From NCBI RefSeq assembly GCF_023204835.1, contig NZ_CP096270.1, forward strand, positions 806,001 to 870,000: DNA of 64,000 bases, in the 5' to 3' direction. This stretch comes from Salinarchaeum laminariae. GTDB taxonomy: Archaea; Halobacteriota; Halobacteria; Halobacteriales; Salinarchaeaceae. Numbering within the stretch: the first letter of the stretch is position 1; every line of letters begins with the position of its first letter. This document shows positions 52,954 through 62,508 of the stretch, piece after piece. The notes beneath the pieces are model-generated. The model did no database searches. It had not been told where the DNA came from and saw nothing but the letters and a program-made list of their open reading frames with translations. The position numbers were made by a program, and so were the translations under genes.

Positions 52954-54426
52954 ATGCCCCAAACCCAGATTCAGCGAGCCCGCGACGGCGAGATTACGCC
53001 GGCGATGGAGCGAATCGCCGACCGCGAGAACCACGAGGCGGAGTTCGTCCGCGAACAGGTCGCGACGGGCCAGGCCGTCATCCCAGCGAACCACGGCCAC
53101 GACTCGCTCGATCCGATGATCATCGGTCGGGAGTTTTCCACGAAGGTCAACGCCAACATCGGCAACTCGGAGACGACCAGCGACCTCCAGGGCGAGCTCC
53201 GGAAGCTCCATACGGCGGTCCACTACGGCGCGGACACGGTGATGGATCTCTCGACGGGCTCGAACCTCGACGAGATCCGCGAGACCAACGTCGACTACTC
53301 CCCCGTCCCCGTCGGCACGGTCCCGATCTACGAGGCTGTGAAGGAGGCCGGCAGCCCCGAAGAGATGACCCACGAGATCCTCCTCGACGTGATCGAGAAA
53401 CACGCCGAGCAGGGTGTGGACTACATGACGATCCACGCGGGCGTCCTGATGGAACACCTCCCGCTGACGGACGGCCGAACCACGGGGATCGTCTCGCGTG
53501 GCGGCTCGATTCTCGCCCAGTGGATCGAGGAAAATCAGATGCAGAACCCCCTCTACGCGAAGTTCGAGGAGATCTGTGAGATCTTCGCCGAGCACGACGT
53601 GACCTTCTCACTCGGTGACGGCCTGCGTCCGGGGAGCCTCGCCGATGCCAGCGACGAGGCACAGTTCGCGGAGCTCGAGACCCTCGGCGAGCTGACCCGC
53701 ACCGCCTGGGACCACGGCTGCCAGGTGATGGTCGAGGGGCCCGGCCACGTGCCGATGGACGAGATCGCACACAACGTCGAGAAACAACAGGAGCTCTGTG
53801 ACGGCGCTCCCTTCTACGTCCTCGGCCCGCTCGTGACAGACGTCGCACCGGGCTACGACCACATCACCTCCTGTATCGGCGCGACCGAGGCCGGACGAGC
53901 CGGGGCGGCGATGCTCTGTTACGTCACCCCGAAGGAGCACCTCGGACTGCCCGACGAGGACGACGTTCGCGAGGGGCTGGCGGCCTACCGGATCGCCGCT
54001 CACGCCGCCGACGTCGCGAACGGACTCCCCGGTGCGCGGGACTGGGACGACGCCCTCTCGGAAGCCCGCTACGAGTTCGACTGGCGCCGGCAGTTCGATC
54101 TCGCGCTCGACCCCCAGCGCGCACAGGACTCCCACGACCAGACGCTGCCCGGTGACAACTACAAGGAGGCCAGATTCTGCTCGATGTGCGGCGTCGAGTT
54201 CTGTTCGATGCGGATCGATCAGGACGCCCGCGACGTCGCCGACGGCGAGATGGACGCGATCGACACCCGGACGGATCTCGACGCCTCGGCGGCCGCGGAC
54301 GTGAACCTCCCGCCCACCGGCTCCCACGACACCGGCGCGGTGCCGGATCTCCCCGATTTCGTCGACGAGGCTGCCGTTCACGGCGGTGCAGACCACGAGG
54401 ACGCGGAGAATCCCGCCGACGACTGA
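52954..54426 (+). CDS. thiC: Phosphomethylpyrimidine synthase
   Basis: A 490-residue radical SAM enzyme that converts aminoimidazole ribotide into the hydroxymethylpyrimidine phosphate of thiamine. The C-terminal cluster motif C-x2-C-x4-C is [10 protein letters not shown], near residue 410. Other blocks: [50 protein letters not shown], and [15 protein letters not shown]. Length is the archaeal form, without the bacterial N-terminal extension. After the cluster comes an acidic tail of about 70 residues. The leaderless promoter carries paired repeats. Confidence 0.97.
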   Translation: MPQTQIQRARDGEITPAMERIADRENHEAEFVREQVATGQAVIPANHGHDSLDPMIIGREFSTKVNANIGNSETTSDLQGELRKLHTAVHYGADTVMDLSTGSNLDEIRETNVDYSPVPVGTVPIYEAVKEAGSPEEMTHEILLDVIEKHAEQGVDYMTIHAGVLMEHLPLTDGRTTGIVSRGGSILAQWIEENQMQNPLYAKFEEICEIFAEHDVTFSLGDGLRPGSLADASDEAQFAELETLGELTRTAWDHGCQVMVEGPGHVPMDEIAHNVEKQQELCDGAPFYVLGPLVTDVAPGYDHITSCIGATEAGRAGAAMLCYVTPKEHLGLPDEDDVREGLAAYRIAAHAADVANGLPGARDWDDALSEARYEFDWRRQFDLALDPQRAQDSHDQTLPGDNYKEARFCSMCGVEFCSMRIDQDARDVADGEMDAIDTRTDLDASAAADVNLPPTGSHDTGAVPDLPDFVDEAAVHGGADHEDAENPADD

Positions 54427-54458
54427 ACGCACTCTGTCACTCGATCACCACTCGACAT

Positions 54459-54540
54459 CCGCTGCCGACGGCTTTTCACTGTCCGCTGCCGATCGGCCCT
54501 CCACACTTCGCTGCCGATTCGGCCCACGCTCCGCTGCCGC
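54459..54540. repeat. Short imperfect repeats after thiC
   Basis: CCGCTGCCGA at 54459-54468 and 54483-54492, CGCTGCCGA at 54509-54517, and CCGCTGCCGC at 54531-54540. Three are followed by CGGC-type bases that give small stems (GCCGATCGGC, GCCGATTCGGC). Between thiC and the convergent channel gene; may act as a terminator. Confidence 0.55.
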
Positions 54541-54591
54541 TCCTCATCCTGCGCTCTGCCGCCGCTCGCTCTCTTCCGCTCCGTTCGTTTC

Positions 54592-56304
54592 CTACCCCAT
54601 CGTTCGCTCGAAGGTCTGGATTGCCTCGTCGCTGCCGGCGACGATCACCTCCTCGCCCTCCCGAACCGTCTCCCCCTCGTCGGTGCGAACCTCGCCGTCT
54701 CGAACGAGCCCGACGACGGTCCAGTTCGAGTCGTCGGCGCCGTCGGGGCCGTCCTCCACGCCCCGCAGGTCGCCGAGTCGCTCGCCGTGGAAGGGGGCAC
54801 CGTCGACGCGGACGACCCGGATCTGGCTGGCGAAATCGACCACCCGCTCGCCGTGCACCTCCGCCGCGACGAGCCGGGCGCTGACCCGCTGGATCGAGAG
54901 CACGTAGTCGGCGCCCGCACGGAACGCGGCGGCGGCTTTCTCGCTCTCGGTCACACGCGCGAGGATCTCCACGTCCGTAGAGAGCGCGCGGGCCATCGCG
55001 ATCGTCAACAGCGCCGTCGCGTCGTCGTCGACCGTCACGACGAGCGCGCTCGCGTCCTCGATACCGGCCGACTCCAGCACGTCCGGCTCGGTGACGTCGC
55101 CAACCACGTCCGGCTTCCGCTCCGCGGTCTGGTCCACAGTCGTGACGGCGACCTCCTCAGGAAGTACATCGACGGCCGCACGACCGCCCTCGCCGAGCCC
55201 AGCGACGATCACCCGGGGGTGAACGCGATCCATCGGTGACCGGACCGCGGACACCTCGCCGACGAGTTCGTCGATTTCGTTTTCCGGTCCGGCGACGACG
55301 AGCACGGCGTTGGGCGTGAGCCGGCTCGTCGGCGCGGGCGGCACCTGAAGGTGGCCGTCGAGCCAGCCGGCGACGAGCGTCAGATCGGGGTGGTTGGCCA
55401 GCGGCGAGTCGCCGATGCGGACGCCGTGGAGTGGGCTGTCTCGCCGGATCAGGATCTCGCGGATGCCGACGCCGTCCGTCGGCCCTTCGGTCGCGTCGGC
55501 CCCAGTGTCGCTCCCACCGCCGGTCCCTCGCCCGAGCGCGACCGGCGTCGTCGCTTTCTCGGCGAGACGCTGGCCGATCAGGGCGTGGGGGGCGACGCTG
55601 CGATCGACGCCGACCTCGGCGAGGGCGGCCTTGCGGCGCGTCGACTCGGTAAAGCTCACGACCCGGAGCTCCTCGTTCAGCTCGAGCGCGGTGAGCACGA
55701 CGCTCGCGGTCCGGTCGCCGGCGTCGGTGATCAGCAGTGCGGCCTCCCCGATCGTCGCGCGTTCCAGGTCGCCCCGCTCTTCTGGATTGCCGTTGATCGC
55801 CTGGTAGCCGTCGTCTGAGAGCTGCTTTGCCTCGGCCTCCTCGGACTCCAACAAGACGTAGTCGATCCCGAGCTCTTCGAGTTCGTCGAGCAGCACCTCT
55901 GAGTCGCGCTCGTACTCCGCGATCACGACGTGGTCGCGCTTTGGCGTGAGGCGGTCGTCGAGATTCAGCGGCGTCCGCTCGAACAGCGGTATGACGAGCA
56001 CCCGGAGGGTGATGAACCCCATCAGAACCCCAGTGGCCTGCATCGTGATGATGAGGGCGTTCATCCACGGCGACTTCCAGGGCGAGTCCGAGCCAAACCC
56101 CGTCGTCGTCATCGTCTCGACGACGATGTTGAGCGAGTGAAAGAGGTCACGTGGCCGGTCCTCGACGGTCCGCATCCCAACGTAGTAGAGCGTCGTAAAC
56201 AGGCTCACCAGCAGGACGATCCCGATTCCGAACAGAACGAGCAGCCGCTGTCGTCGCGTGAGATCCCGCGGACGCAGTCCTTTGACGTCGGTGAGCGAGC
56301 GCAT
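54592..56304 (-). CDS. Potassium channel with two RCK (TrkA) modules
   Basis: A 570-residue channel protein. Two helices flank a pore loop with filter TTTGFGSD (66-73); Phe replaces the usual Tyr of TVGYG. Two cytoplasmic TrkA-N/TrkA-C pairs follow. The first Rossmann domain starts KRDHVVIAEYERDSEVL, with a TrkA-C around RRDSPLHGVRIGD; the second starts RVIVAGLGEGGRAAVDVL, with TrkA-C around RVVDFASQIRVVRVDGAPFHGERLGD (in parts). It would gate K+ flow in response to bound nucleotide or ions. The first Rossmann domain has GxxxxS-type changes, the second a good GxGxxG. Confidence 0.92.
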   Translation of the reverse strand: MRSLTDVKGLRPRDLTRRQRLLVLFGIGIVLLVSLFTTLYYVGMRTVEDRPRDLFHSLNIVVETMTTTGFGSDSPWKSPWMNALIITMQATGVLMGFITLRVLVIPLFERTPLNLDDRLTPKRDHVVIAEYERDSEVLLDELEELGIDYVLLESEEAEAKQLSDDGYQAINGNPEERGDLERATIGEAALLITDAGDRTASVVLTALELNEELRVVSFTESTRRKAALAEVGVDRSVAPHALIGQRLAEKATTPVALGRGTGGGSDTGADATEGPTDGVGIREILIRRDSPLHGVRIGDSPLANHPDLTLVAGWLDGHLQVPPAPTSRLTPNAVLVVAGPENEIDELVGEVSAVRSPMDRVHPRVIVAGLGEGGRAAVDVLPEEVAVTTVDQTAERKPDVVGDVTEPDVLESAGIEDASALVVTVDDDATALLTIAMARALSTDVEILARVTESEKAAAAFRAGADYVLSIQRVSARLVAAEVHGERVVDFASQIRVVRVDGAPFHGERLGDLRGVEDGPDGADDSNWTVVGLVRDGEVRTDEGETVREGEEVIVAGSDEAIQTFERTMG

Positions 56305-56363
56305 TGCAACCGTTCGACTGTCCGATGTTCGCCGATCACCCTAAAAGGTAGCTGCCGGCGCGC

Positions 56364-57320
56364 CTACTCCAGGCGGCCGACATCTGCCAGCACCGCGGTC
56401 GCCGTTTCCGGGCCGCCTGCCCCGCGACCCGAGATGTTCAGCCGGCCGGCGTGCCCGGTGTCGAGCTGGACGATGTTCCGCGTACCAGTCACCGCGAGCG
56501 GGCCGTTCTCGGGCACGAGCCGCGGACCAACGCGTACCGTGTCTCGGGTCGCCTCGCCGATTAGCCGGACGGTCTGGCCCTCTTCGGTCGCCAGCTCCAG
56601 CGCGGAGCCGGGCACGTTCCGGATGCCCTCGACCTCGGCGTCGTCGAGTGAGAACTCCGGCTCGCCGCCCGTCAGCACGTTCGCCAAAATCACACATTTC
56701 AGCGCGGCGTCGGTGCCGTCGACGTCGAAGCTTGGATCGGCTTCCGCGACGCCGAGGTCCTGGGCCTCCGCGAGCACGTGCTCGTAGCCTAGCCCTTCCG
56801 CGGCCATCCGCGTGAGGACGAAGTTCGCGGTGCCGTTGAGCACGCCGCGAACGGCCTCGACGGTGTCGGCGCCGTAATCCTCGATCGTACAGATCGCCGG
56901 GATCGCGCCGCCGACGGTCGCCTCGAAGCGGACCGTACCGGCGCTGTTTGCCTCCAGCGCCCGGAGATCGGCGTACCGTTCGGCGACGGGCCCCTTGTTC
57001 GCCAGCACCACGTCACGATCTCGCTGGAGGGCGGTTTCGCAGTGGTCGAAGCCGGGCTCGGCGTCGCCGAGCGTCGTCGGCGTGGCCTCGATTAGTGCGT
57101 CGTATTCTGCTGTGAGTGCGTCGTCGGGATCGGCGTCGCCGACGACGCCTTCTGCCTCCTTTCGCTGGAGGACGGTATCGGCGTCGAGTGGCTCCGCCCC
57201 GTTTGCTCCGATCGCCGCGCTGCTCGAGTCCGCGACCGCGACGACCTCGTGGCCGTACTCGCCGGCGAGTTCGACGACCGAGCGCCCGACTGCGCCGGCA
57301 CCGAGCACTGCCAGACGCAT
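56364..57320 (-). CDS. hom: Homoserine dehydrogenase
   Basis: A 318-residue NAD(P)-dependent enzyme reducing aspartate semialdehyde to homoserine for threonine and methionine synthesis. The nucleotide loop is AVLGAGAVGRSVVELAG (4-20). The catalytic region reads VVLANKGPVA, FEATVGGAIPAI, VRGVLNGTANFVLTRM and AEADPSFDVDGTDAALK. No ACT domain is attached; the upstream gene supplies one separately, overlapping by one base. Confidence 0.95.
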   Translation of the reverse strand: MRLAVLGAGAVGRSVVELAGEYGHEVVAVADSSSAAIGANGAEPLDADTVLQRKEAEGVVGDADPDDALTAEYDALIEATPTTLGDAEPGFDHCETALQRDRDVVLANKGPVAERYADLRALEANSAGTVRFEATVGGAIPAICTIEDYGADTVEAVRGVLNGTANFVLTRMAAEGLGYEHVLAEAQDLGVAEADPSFDVDGTDAALKCVILANVLTGGEPEFSLDDAEVEGIRNVPGSALELATEEGQTVRLIGEATRDTVRVGPRLVPENGPLAVTGTRNIVQLDTGHAGRLNISGRGAGGPETATAVLADVGRLE

Positions 57321-57880
57321 CAGGCGTCACCTCGATCGAGCTGCGGCTCGATCACGTGCAGGTCCTTCTCGGTCGCGACCTCGCGGACGTCCGCGAGCAC
57401 GTCGTCGGTTCGATCCGCGGCGGTCGCGATTCGGAGCCGGGCGCTGGAGACGTCTTCCGTCCCCTCCGGCGCCGAGAGCGCGAGGTCGGTCACCGAGGCC
57501 GCCGACTGGGTCTGAATCCGTTCGAGCGTATTCGAGAGGTCGGTGTCGATGACGTGGCCGACGAGCAGGACGGTCAGCTCCTCGCCGTACTCCTCGCGGC
57601 CGGCCTGGACGACGTTCATCCCGGCCTCCCTGAGCGCGTCGACGATCGTCTCGAACTGGTCTGGGTGGCACTCGAGGTCGACCTCGACGGGGATCCGACC
57701 GCGCGGCGTGAGGTTCCCTCTCTCGTGGAATATCGAGAGGAGGTTCCCGCCGTTGTCGGCGATCGGCTGGAGGGCGTCGAGGAGCTCCCCGGGTTCGTCG
57801 GCGAGCTCGAGGCGGACTGTGTAGGCGCCTGTCTGGCCGCCGTCGGGCGTGGCTTCGGGTTCGATCGACTCCTCGGTCAT
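57320..57880 (-). CDS. ACT domain amino-acid-binding protein
   Basis: A 186-residue protein with an N-terminal ACT domain (YTVRLELADEPGELLDALQPIADNGGNLLSIFHERG, in parts) and a second, more divergent half (LTVLLVGHVIDTDLSNTLERIQ). Its stop overlaps the hom start (TGATG), so the pair is translated together. It is likely the regulatory subunit sensing threonine or a related end product (inference). Confidence 0.9.
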   Translation of the reverse strand: MTEESIEPEATPDGGQTGAYTVRLELADEPGELLDALQPIADNGGNLLSIFHERGNLTPRGRIPVEVDLECHPDQFETIVDALREAGMNVVQAGREEYGEELTVLLVGHVIDTDLSNTLERIQTQSAASVTDLALSAPEGTEDVSSARLRIATAADRTDDVLADVREVATEKDLHVIEPQLDRGDA

Positions 57881-58062
57881 CGCGCCACCTCCGAGCGGCC
57901 GCGTCGTGCCATCTCGCCTTCGACTGTGCCGCGCCGGCGCTTAAGAGTTAGCACTTCGCTGGCCCTCGGTACGATCGCTCGATCCGTGGTCTCCGGGATC
58001 GGCGAACGTACGCGTCGATTCCGGGCCGTGGGCTTAACCCGCGTCCCCACGTATTCGGCGAC

Positions 58063-59145
58063 GTGTCCGACGGATTCTCGCGGCGCGACGTGCTCGCGAC
58101 TCTCGGAGCGGGAGCGATGGCAGCCGTCGCCGGCTGCAGCGAGCCCTTCTCCGAGGCGAGCGACGACGGCGGCCTCACGCGGGCTGCCGGGCTCCCACCC
58201 ACGCAGGCCCAGGGGACCGTCTACACCGAGGTCTACCAGGAGGCGATCGACTCCGTCGCCCTGTTGGAGGTCTACGGCGGTCAGGCCGGCCAGGGCTCGG
58301 CGTTCGTCTACCAGGACGATCTCCTCGTGACGAACCACCACGTCGTCGACGGCGCCGACACGATCGACGTGCAGTACGCCGACAACGACTGGACAGGCGC
58401 GGACGTCGTGGCCACCGACCCCCACACCGACCTCGGCGTGATCGAGGTCGACGAGCGACCCGACTACGCCACTGCGCTCTCCCTTGCCGACGAGAAACCG
58501 ATCGTCGGGCAGGAAGTGATGGCGCTGGGCAACCCGTTAGGCTACGACGCCTCGGTCTCTCGGGGCATCGTCAGCGGAACGAACCGGACGCTCTCCGCGC
58601 CCACGGGCTTCTCGATCCCCAACGCCGTCCAGACGACGGCCTCTGTGAACCCGGGCAACAGCGGCGGCCCGCTCGTCGACATGGACGCGAACGTCGTCGC
58701 TGTGATCAACTCGGGCGGTGCGGAGAACATCGGCTTTGGCATCTCCGCCGCCGTCACGGACTGGGTCGTCCCCGAACTGATCGAGGACGGCGAGATCGCG
58801 CACACGTACGTCGGGATCCGCACCTACCCGGTCGACCGCCGCGTCGCGATCGAGAACGATCTCGACGAGGTGCGCGGCGTGATGGTCGCGGAGGTCGTCG
58901 ACGGCGGGCCCGCCGACGGCGTACTCGAACCAGCAGAAGACGAGGCGTTCGTCGGTGGCCGGTCGATTCCCATCGGCGGCGACGTGATCGTCGGCATCGA
59001 CGGCACGACTCTCCAGACGCGCCACGAACTCTCGACCTATCTGGCACTGGAGACGGTCCCACACGAGACGGTAGAGATAACCGTGATCCGGGACGGCGAG
59101 GAGCAAGCCGTCGAGATGACGTTCGGCGAGCGGCCGGCCGTGTAG
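58063..59145 (+). CDS. HtrA/DegP-type serine protease, twin-arginine lipoprotein
   Basis: A 360-residue exported protease. The N terminus SRRDVLATLGAGAMAAVAGC has a twin-arginine signal and lipobox Cys25. The trypsin-like triad is complete: His93 in TNHHVV, Asp123 in HTDLGVI and Ser200 in NPGNSGGP. A C-terminal PDZ domain (about 260-355) has VRGVMVAEVVDGGPADGVL and GGDVIVGIDGTTL. It probably degrades damaged proteins at the cell surface. The start is GTG 58063, which places RR seven residues in. Confidence 0.93.
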   Translation: MSDGFSRRDVLATLGAGAMAAVAGCSEPFSEASDDGGLTRAAGLPPTQAQGTVYTEVYQEAIDSVALLEVYGGQAGQGSAFVYQDDLLVTNHHVVDGADTIDVQYADNDWTGADVVATDPHTDLGVIEVDERPDYATALSLADEKPIVGQEVMALGNPLGYDASVSRGIVSGTNRTLSAPTGFSIPNAVQTTASVNPGNSGGPLVDMDANVVAVINSGGAENIGFGISAAVTDWVVPELIEDGEIAHTYVGIRTYPVDRRVAIENDLDEVRGVMVAEVVDGGPADGVLEPAEDEAFVGGRSIPIGGDVIVGIDGTTLQTRHELSTYLALETVPHETVEITVIRDGEEQAVEMTFGERPAV

Positions 59146-59260
59146 GTTCGGCAGTCGAGCCGACCGCAGAACGCCGCTGCAGCCGCGCTTGCAGGCGGTT
59201 TTCAGTTGGATGTACAGTCGATCCAGAGACGGGTCCATTCGGCGAGCTCGTGGTGATATA

Positions 59261-59278
59261 TCGTATTTCGCGATACGA
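59261..59278. promoter_or_regulatory. Orphan palindrome TCGTAT-N6-ATACGA
   Basis: Perfect 6-bp arms in an AT-rich island (GATATATCG before it). It is more than 500 bp from the next downstream gene, so its target is unclear. Confidence 0.35.
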
Positions 59279-59450
59279 AAATCAGCGTTTCTGGGGTGGG
59301 CTGGGCGTTTTATCTGAATGGTGATGGATGAGGGGTGGTGCGATACTCGTCCTGACCGCTCGAAATTGGTCGGTACGACTGCTGTACTGACCACCGAGTT
59401 TCCAAGAAATTCGGCTTTCCACCGCGCCAGGCTCTGCTTCAGTCCACCGC

Positions 59451-59576
59451 GGGTGGGACTCCGGAAGGGCCCGACGGGTCGGCGATCGTAACGACGCAAG
59501 CACCGCAAGAAGGGAGCAGAGCGACCGACTGAGGGGCGCAGCGAGTTAGGATCGCCGAGCGTGAGGGGGCTTCCGT
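59451..59576 (+). repeat. Dispersed structured repeat, copy C
   Basis: Starts GGGTGGGACTCCGGAAGGGC, continues GACGCAAGCACCGCAAG and GGGCGCAGCGAGTTAGGATC, ends GAGGGGGCTTCCGTAGG. It shares blocks, order and size (about 125 bp) with copy A at 41.4 kb. Confidence 0.7.
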
Positions 59577-59791
59577 AGGCGGTTGCGGTCGGACCGCCGT
59601 CCGTTTCGTCCATGCTCTTCGGAATCACCCGCTCACGCCACCATCACTATCGATCACATTCATCGTGGGATCCCGATACCGAGCCCAGAAATACGCTTAC
59701 ACAGGAGTGCAACTAACGCGTCGAATCGATAGTCTATGTCCAGATGCGGCGGTCACAAAACATAGGGTGATTCGGCCGTTTTGACGAGCAA

Positions 59792-60532
59792 ATGCGTATC
59801 CAACGCCCATGGTTGGTCCCCCTTTTGTTGATCGTTCTTGGAATCGCGCTGCTGTGGACCGGTGGCACCATCGCTGGCCCGGAGGACGAGGTGAACCAGT
59901 ACACCGCGTACGAGGTGACCCACGATGACGACGAGCTCGTTCTGACGAACTCTGACACTGGGGAGGAAGAGCGGGGGAGCAGTGTTGCGATGAGAAACGT
60001 CGACGAGTCGGTTATCTGTTTGCCAGCTTTCACAAGGGAATGCGAACTCGCCTACAGAGAGTACGAGGGAATCATCAATGCCACGAGCAGCTATCCGGGC
60101 GAGTTCGGTTTCGCATATCTGGACGGCGAGTTTTATCAGTTCAGTCGGCCCCCCGGATCCGATTTGGAGTTCGAGCGGACGGAGCCATCCGAAGCGTTCG
60201 AACGGATAGCGGACGACAATGACCGGTTGACGGAGACGGAGCGGGAGGTACTGGACGAAGGGAAGATCGCCACTACCCGTTCCGTTCGCACGAACCGACT
60301 CCTCAAAGACGACGGAGACTACTATACGATACTCCACACGGCAGGCAAGCACTATGGGGACGGCGTCACGACCTGTGGTTCGAGCGGCGGCGGGTTCTGT
60401 AATCGAGCGGATAGAGTGCGGTGGACCGACTGGATTTCCGACGTCGGATACGGAGTGCTCGGTGCTATCGGGGTCCTCGTCGGTGTGGGAGCGCTCGTAC
60501 GTCAGTACCGATCAGAACAGCAGAACGAGTGA
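59792..60532 (+). CDS. Two-helix membrane protein with an extracytoplasmic domain
   Basis: A 246-residue protein. One helix is at the N terminus (VPLLLIVLGIALLWTGGTI) and one at the C terminus (GYGVLGAIGVLVGVGALV), with about 180 residues between. That middle has four cysteines (VICLP, RECEL, TTCGSS, GFCNR) likely in disulfides, and charged stretches such as ERTEPSEAFERI. The GC level and codon use are lower than the neighbours. Function unknown. Start at ATG 59792. Confidence 0.7.
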   Translation: MRIQRPWLVPLLLIVLGIALLWTGGTIAGPEDEVNQYTAYEVTHDDDELVLTNSDTGEEERGSSVAMRNVDESVICLPAFTRECELAYREYEGIINATSSYPGEFGFAYLDGEFYQFSRPPGSDLEFERTEPSEAFERIADDNDRLTETEREVLDEGKIATTRSVRTNRLLKDDGDYYTILHTAGKHYGDGVTTCGSSGGGFCNRADRVRWTDWISDVGYGVLGAIGVLVGVGALVRQYRSEQQNE

Positions 60533-60658
60533 CCGCCGCCGGTTATTCCGTCTACTTCGGAGTCCGAATCCGAAGAGCGTCATCGCCGAGGGTTTCGGAG
60601 CAATCGACGGGCATGCAGCCAGCGTTCGTCACGACCATCGTATCCGGTCCGTCCGCGT

Positions 60659-61639
60659 TCAGTTCGATCCGTCGTCACTGTCGACGTCACACGCGATCAT
60701 CGTCGAGATCGTTCGGATCTCGAGCTGGCCGTCGGCGCCGACGGTTGCGTTCGTCGAGGAGACGTTGCAATCGAAGGAGTCGCTGTCGACGGACTCCACT
60801 TCGGAGGCGTCGGTCTCCAGCACGGACGCTTCGAGGTCGTAGTTGCCGGGCTCGGCGATCGGGAGGGTCGCCGCAGTATCCGCTTCGAGGGTGAACACGC
60901 CGTCGAAGACGGCGCCCTCGGCCCCGGATAGCACCGCACGGACGGTCCAGGTCTCGTCCGTCGGGTTCACGACGCCCAGCGAGTGCTGCTCCTCGCTCGG
61001 CTGGTCATCTCCGGTGCCGGATTTGCCCGAGCCGATCGCACCGTCGATCGTGTGCTCGAACGTCTCGGTGGCGGGAATGCGCTCGGTGACGACACCGAAA
61101 CACGCCATCATCGTCGAGACCGTGCTCGACTCGAGCGTGCCGTCGGGTCGGAACGCGATCGTCGTCTGGCTACCGTTGCAGTCGAACATGTCGAGCGGGA
61201 TCGTCTCGGTCGTCGCCGTGCCCTCTCCGGGCACCGACGCCTCGATCTCGTAGCGTGCGATCTCGGTCAGGGTGACGGCGATCGACGCCTCGCTCTCGAG
61301 TTCGACGGTCCGCTCGAACGCGACGCCGTCGTCGGTTCGGACCGCGAACGACGCTTCGATCGCGTCGTCGGATCGGTTGGCGAGCGCGACGGTGTGGGGG
61401 TCCCGGAGCCCATCGCCTTCGAGCGCGCCGGAGCCAACGGTCTCGTGGTCGGTCTCGCCGCTTGCGATCTGGGCCTCGGCCGACTCGGAGCCCGCGCCGG
61501 GATCCGTGCTCTCTCCGGTGGCGGGATCGTTCTCCGAATCGTTCGCGGAGTCGTCGCTGCTGTCGGCGCTGGACAGACAGCCTGCGGCCGCCGTCACGCC
61601 TGCGATGCCGACTGTCGTCATGAACGTGCGTCGTTCCAT
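60659..61639 (-). CDS. Lipoprotein with two repeated domains
   Basis: A 326-residue exported protein. MERRTFMTTVGIAGVTAAAGC is a twin-arginine lipoprotein signal (Cys21). After an acidic Ser/Asp linker there are two related domains of about 110 residues. Both have a beta pattern starting near HTVALANRSDDAIEA and HSLGVVNPTDETWTV, then FDCN and STM-x-AC (MFDCNGSQ with STMMACF; SFDCNVSS with STMIACD). So each domain has a pair of cysteines at fixed positions. Function unknown. Confidence 0.78.
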   Translation of the reverse strand: MERRTFMTTVGIAGVTAAAGCLSSADSSDDSANDSENDPATGESTDPGAGSESAEAQIASGETDHETVGSGALEGDGLRDPHTVALANRSDDAIEASFAVRTDDGVAFERTVELESEASIAVTLTEIARYEIEASVPGEGTATTETIPLDMFDCNGSQTTIAFRPDGTLESSTVSTMMACFGVVTERIPATETFEHTIDGAIGSGKSGTGDDQPSEEQHSLGVVNPTDETWTVRAVLSGAEGAVFDGVFTLEADTAATLPIAEPGNYDLEASVLETDASEVESVDSDSFDCNVSSTNATVGADGQLEIRTISTMIACDVDSDDGSN

Positions 61640-61680
61640 ACTGTCCCTACGGATGGGGACCCTATCGGGCTATCCCAATG

Positions 61681-62340
61681 TCAAATCTCTGTTTGACCGA
61701 CCCGCCCGGTACGACGGGTGGCCGGCCGGTACGACCGCCAGTACCAGATCGCGAACGCCAGCGCGATCGTACAGAGCCCGAGTGCGAGCACGGCGCCCCC
61801 CGGCCCGGTCGCAAAGTTCACGACGGTCTCCCAGTACGTCGGGTCGGGCTGGGACGTCTGTTTACCCATGATGCCCACGTCCGAGCCGGTGTCAGTGCTG
61901 GCCGTCGCGTGCGTATGAACGAGTGCGCTCGTGAGGCCGACGAGGCCGACACCGCCCAGCGCACGGTGCAGGGCGTCGCTGAGCGACGGTTTCGCCTCCT
62001 CGGCACCGGCGTAGAGCACGAGGGCGCTGTTGCCCGGTGCGTAGACGTCCATCTCACGCCCGCGCTCGGAGTACCACACCTCGACGACCTCGAGGATGCC
62101 GGCGTCTTCGAGCCGTTCGAGGTGGTAGCTGACGTTCTGGAGCGAGCTGTCGAGTTCGTCGGCGAGTTCGGAGGCGGGCCGTGGGTTCTCGTAGACGAGA
62201 TCGAGAATCTGGCGAGCGGTCGTCGAGGAGATGGCCGAGAGCACCGTCTCGGCCTCCGGATCGTCGACGCCGACGAGCCGGGGCTCGATCTCGCGATCGT
62301 CCCGCGAGGCGGTCGGCTTGAGTGGCAGCAACGAGGCCAT
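61681..62340 (-). CDS. ArsR-like transcription regulator with C-terminal membrane helices
   Basis: A 219-residue protein. The winged helix (VLSAISSTTARQILDLVYEN, SELADELDSSLQNVSYHLER, LEDAGILEVVEVWYSERG) is an ArsR-type DNA-binding domain. Two hydrophobic segments follow (about 128-145 and 180-200), the second (GGAVLALGLCTIALAFAIWY) clearly a helix, with a basic end. So it is a membrane-attached regulator, a common haloarchaeal design. ATG 62340 was chosen; a GTG two codons earlier is possible. Confidence 0.85.
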   Translation of the reverse strand: MASLLPLKPTASRDDREIEPRLVGVDDPEAETVLSAISSTTARQILDLVYENPRPASELADELDSSLQNVSYHLERLEDAGILEVVEVWYSERGREMDVYAPGNSALVLYAGAEEAKPSLSDALHRALGGVGLVGLTSALVHTHATASTDTGSDVGIMGKQTSQPDPTYWETVVNFATGPGGAVLALGLCTIALAFAIWYWRSYRPATRRTGRVGQTEI

Positions 62341-62508
62341 ACCCACAGTTGGGGACGAACTGCGTTAGTGTCGTTGAACGCTCAAAGGCCCGTTTGAGTC
62401 TTCGCCTGCCGGCGATCGTCGGTCCGTTCGGTCCATTCGAGTTTTCCGGCGTCGATCGCCGGCCGCCAGCCACGACCGCTCCGGAACGCCCGTGGCAGCC
62501 TCGCCGCG

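Larger units (their letters stand above)
59146..59791. other. 646-bp gap with repeat copy C and a palindrome
   Basis: No gene is convincing; a short minus-strand frame (59282-59503) is Pro/Ser/Arg-rich. The region holds a palindrome TCGTAT-N6-ATACGA (59261-59278) in an AT-rich stretch, a copy of the dispersed repeat (59451-59576), and CTAACGC near 59713-59719. Confidence 0.5.
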
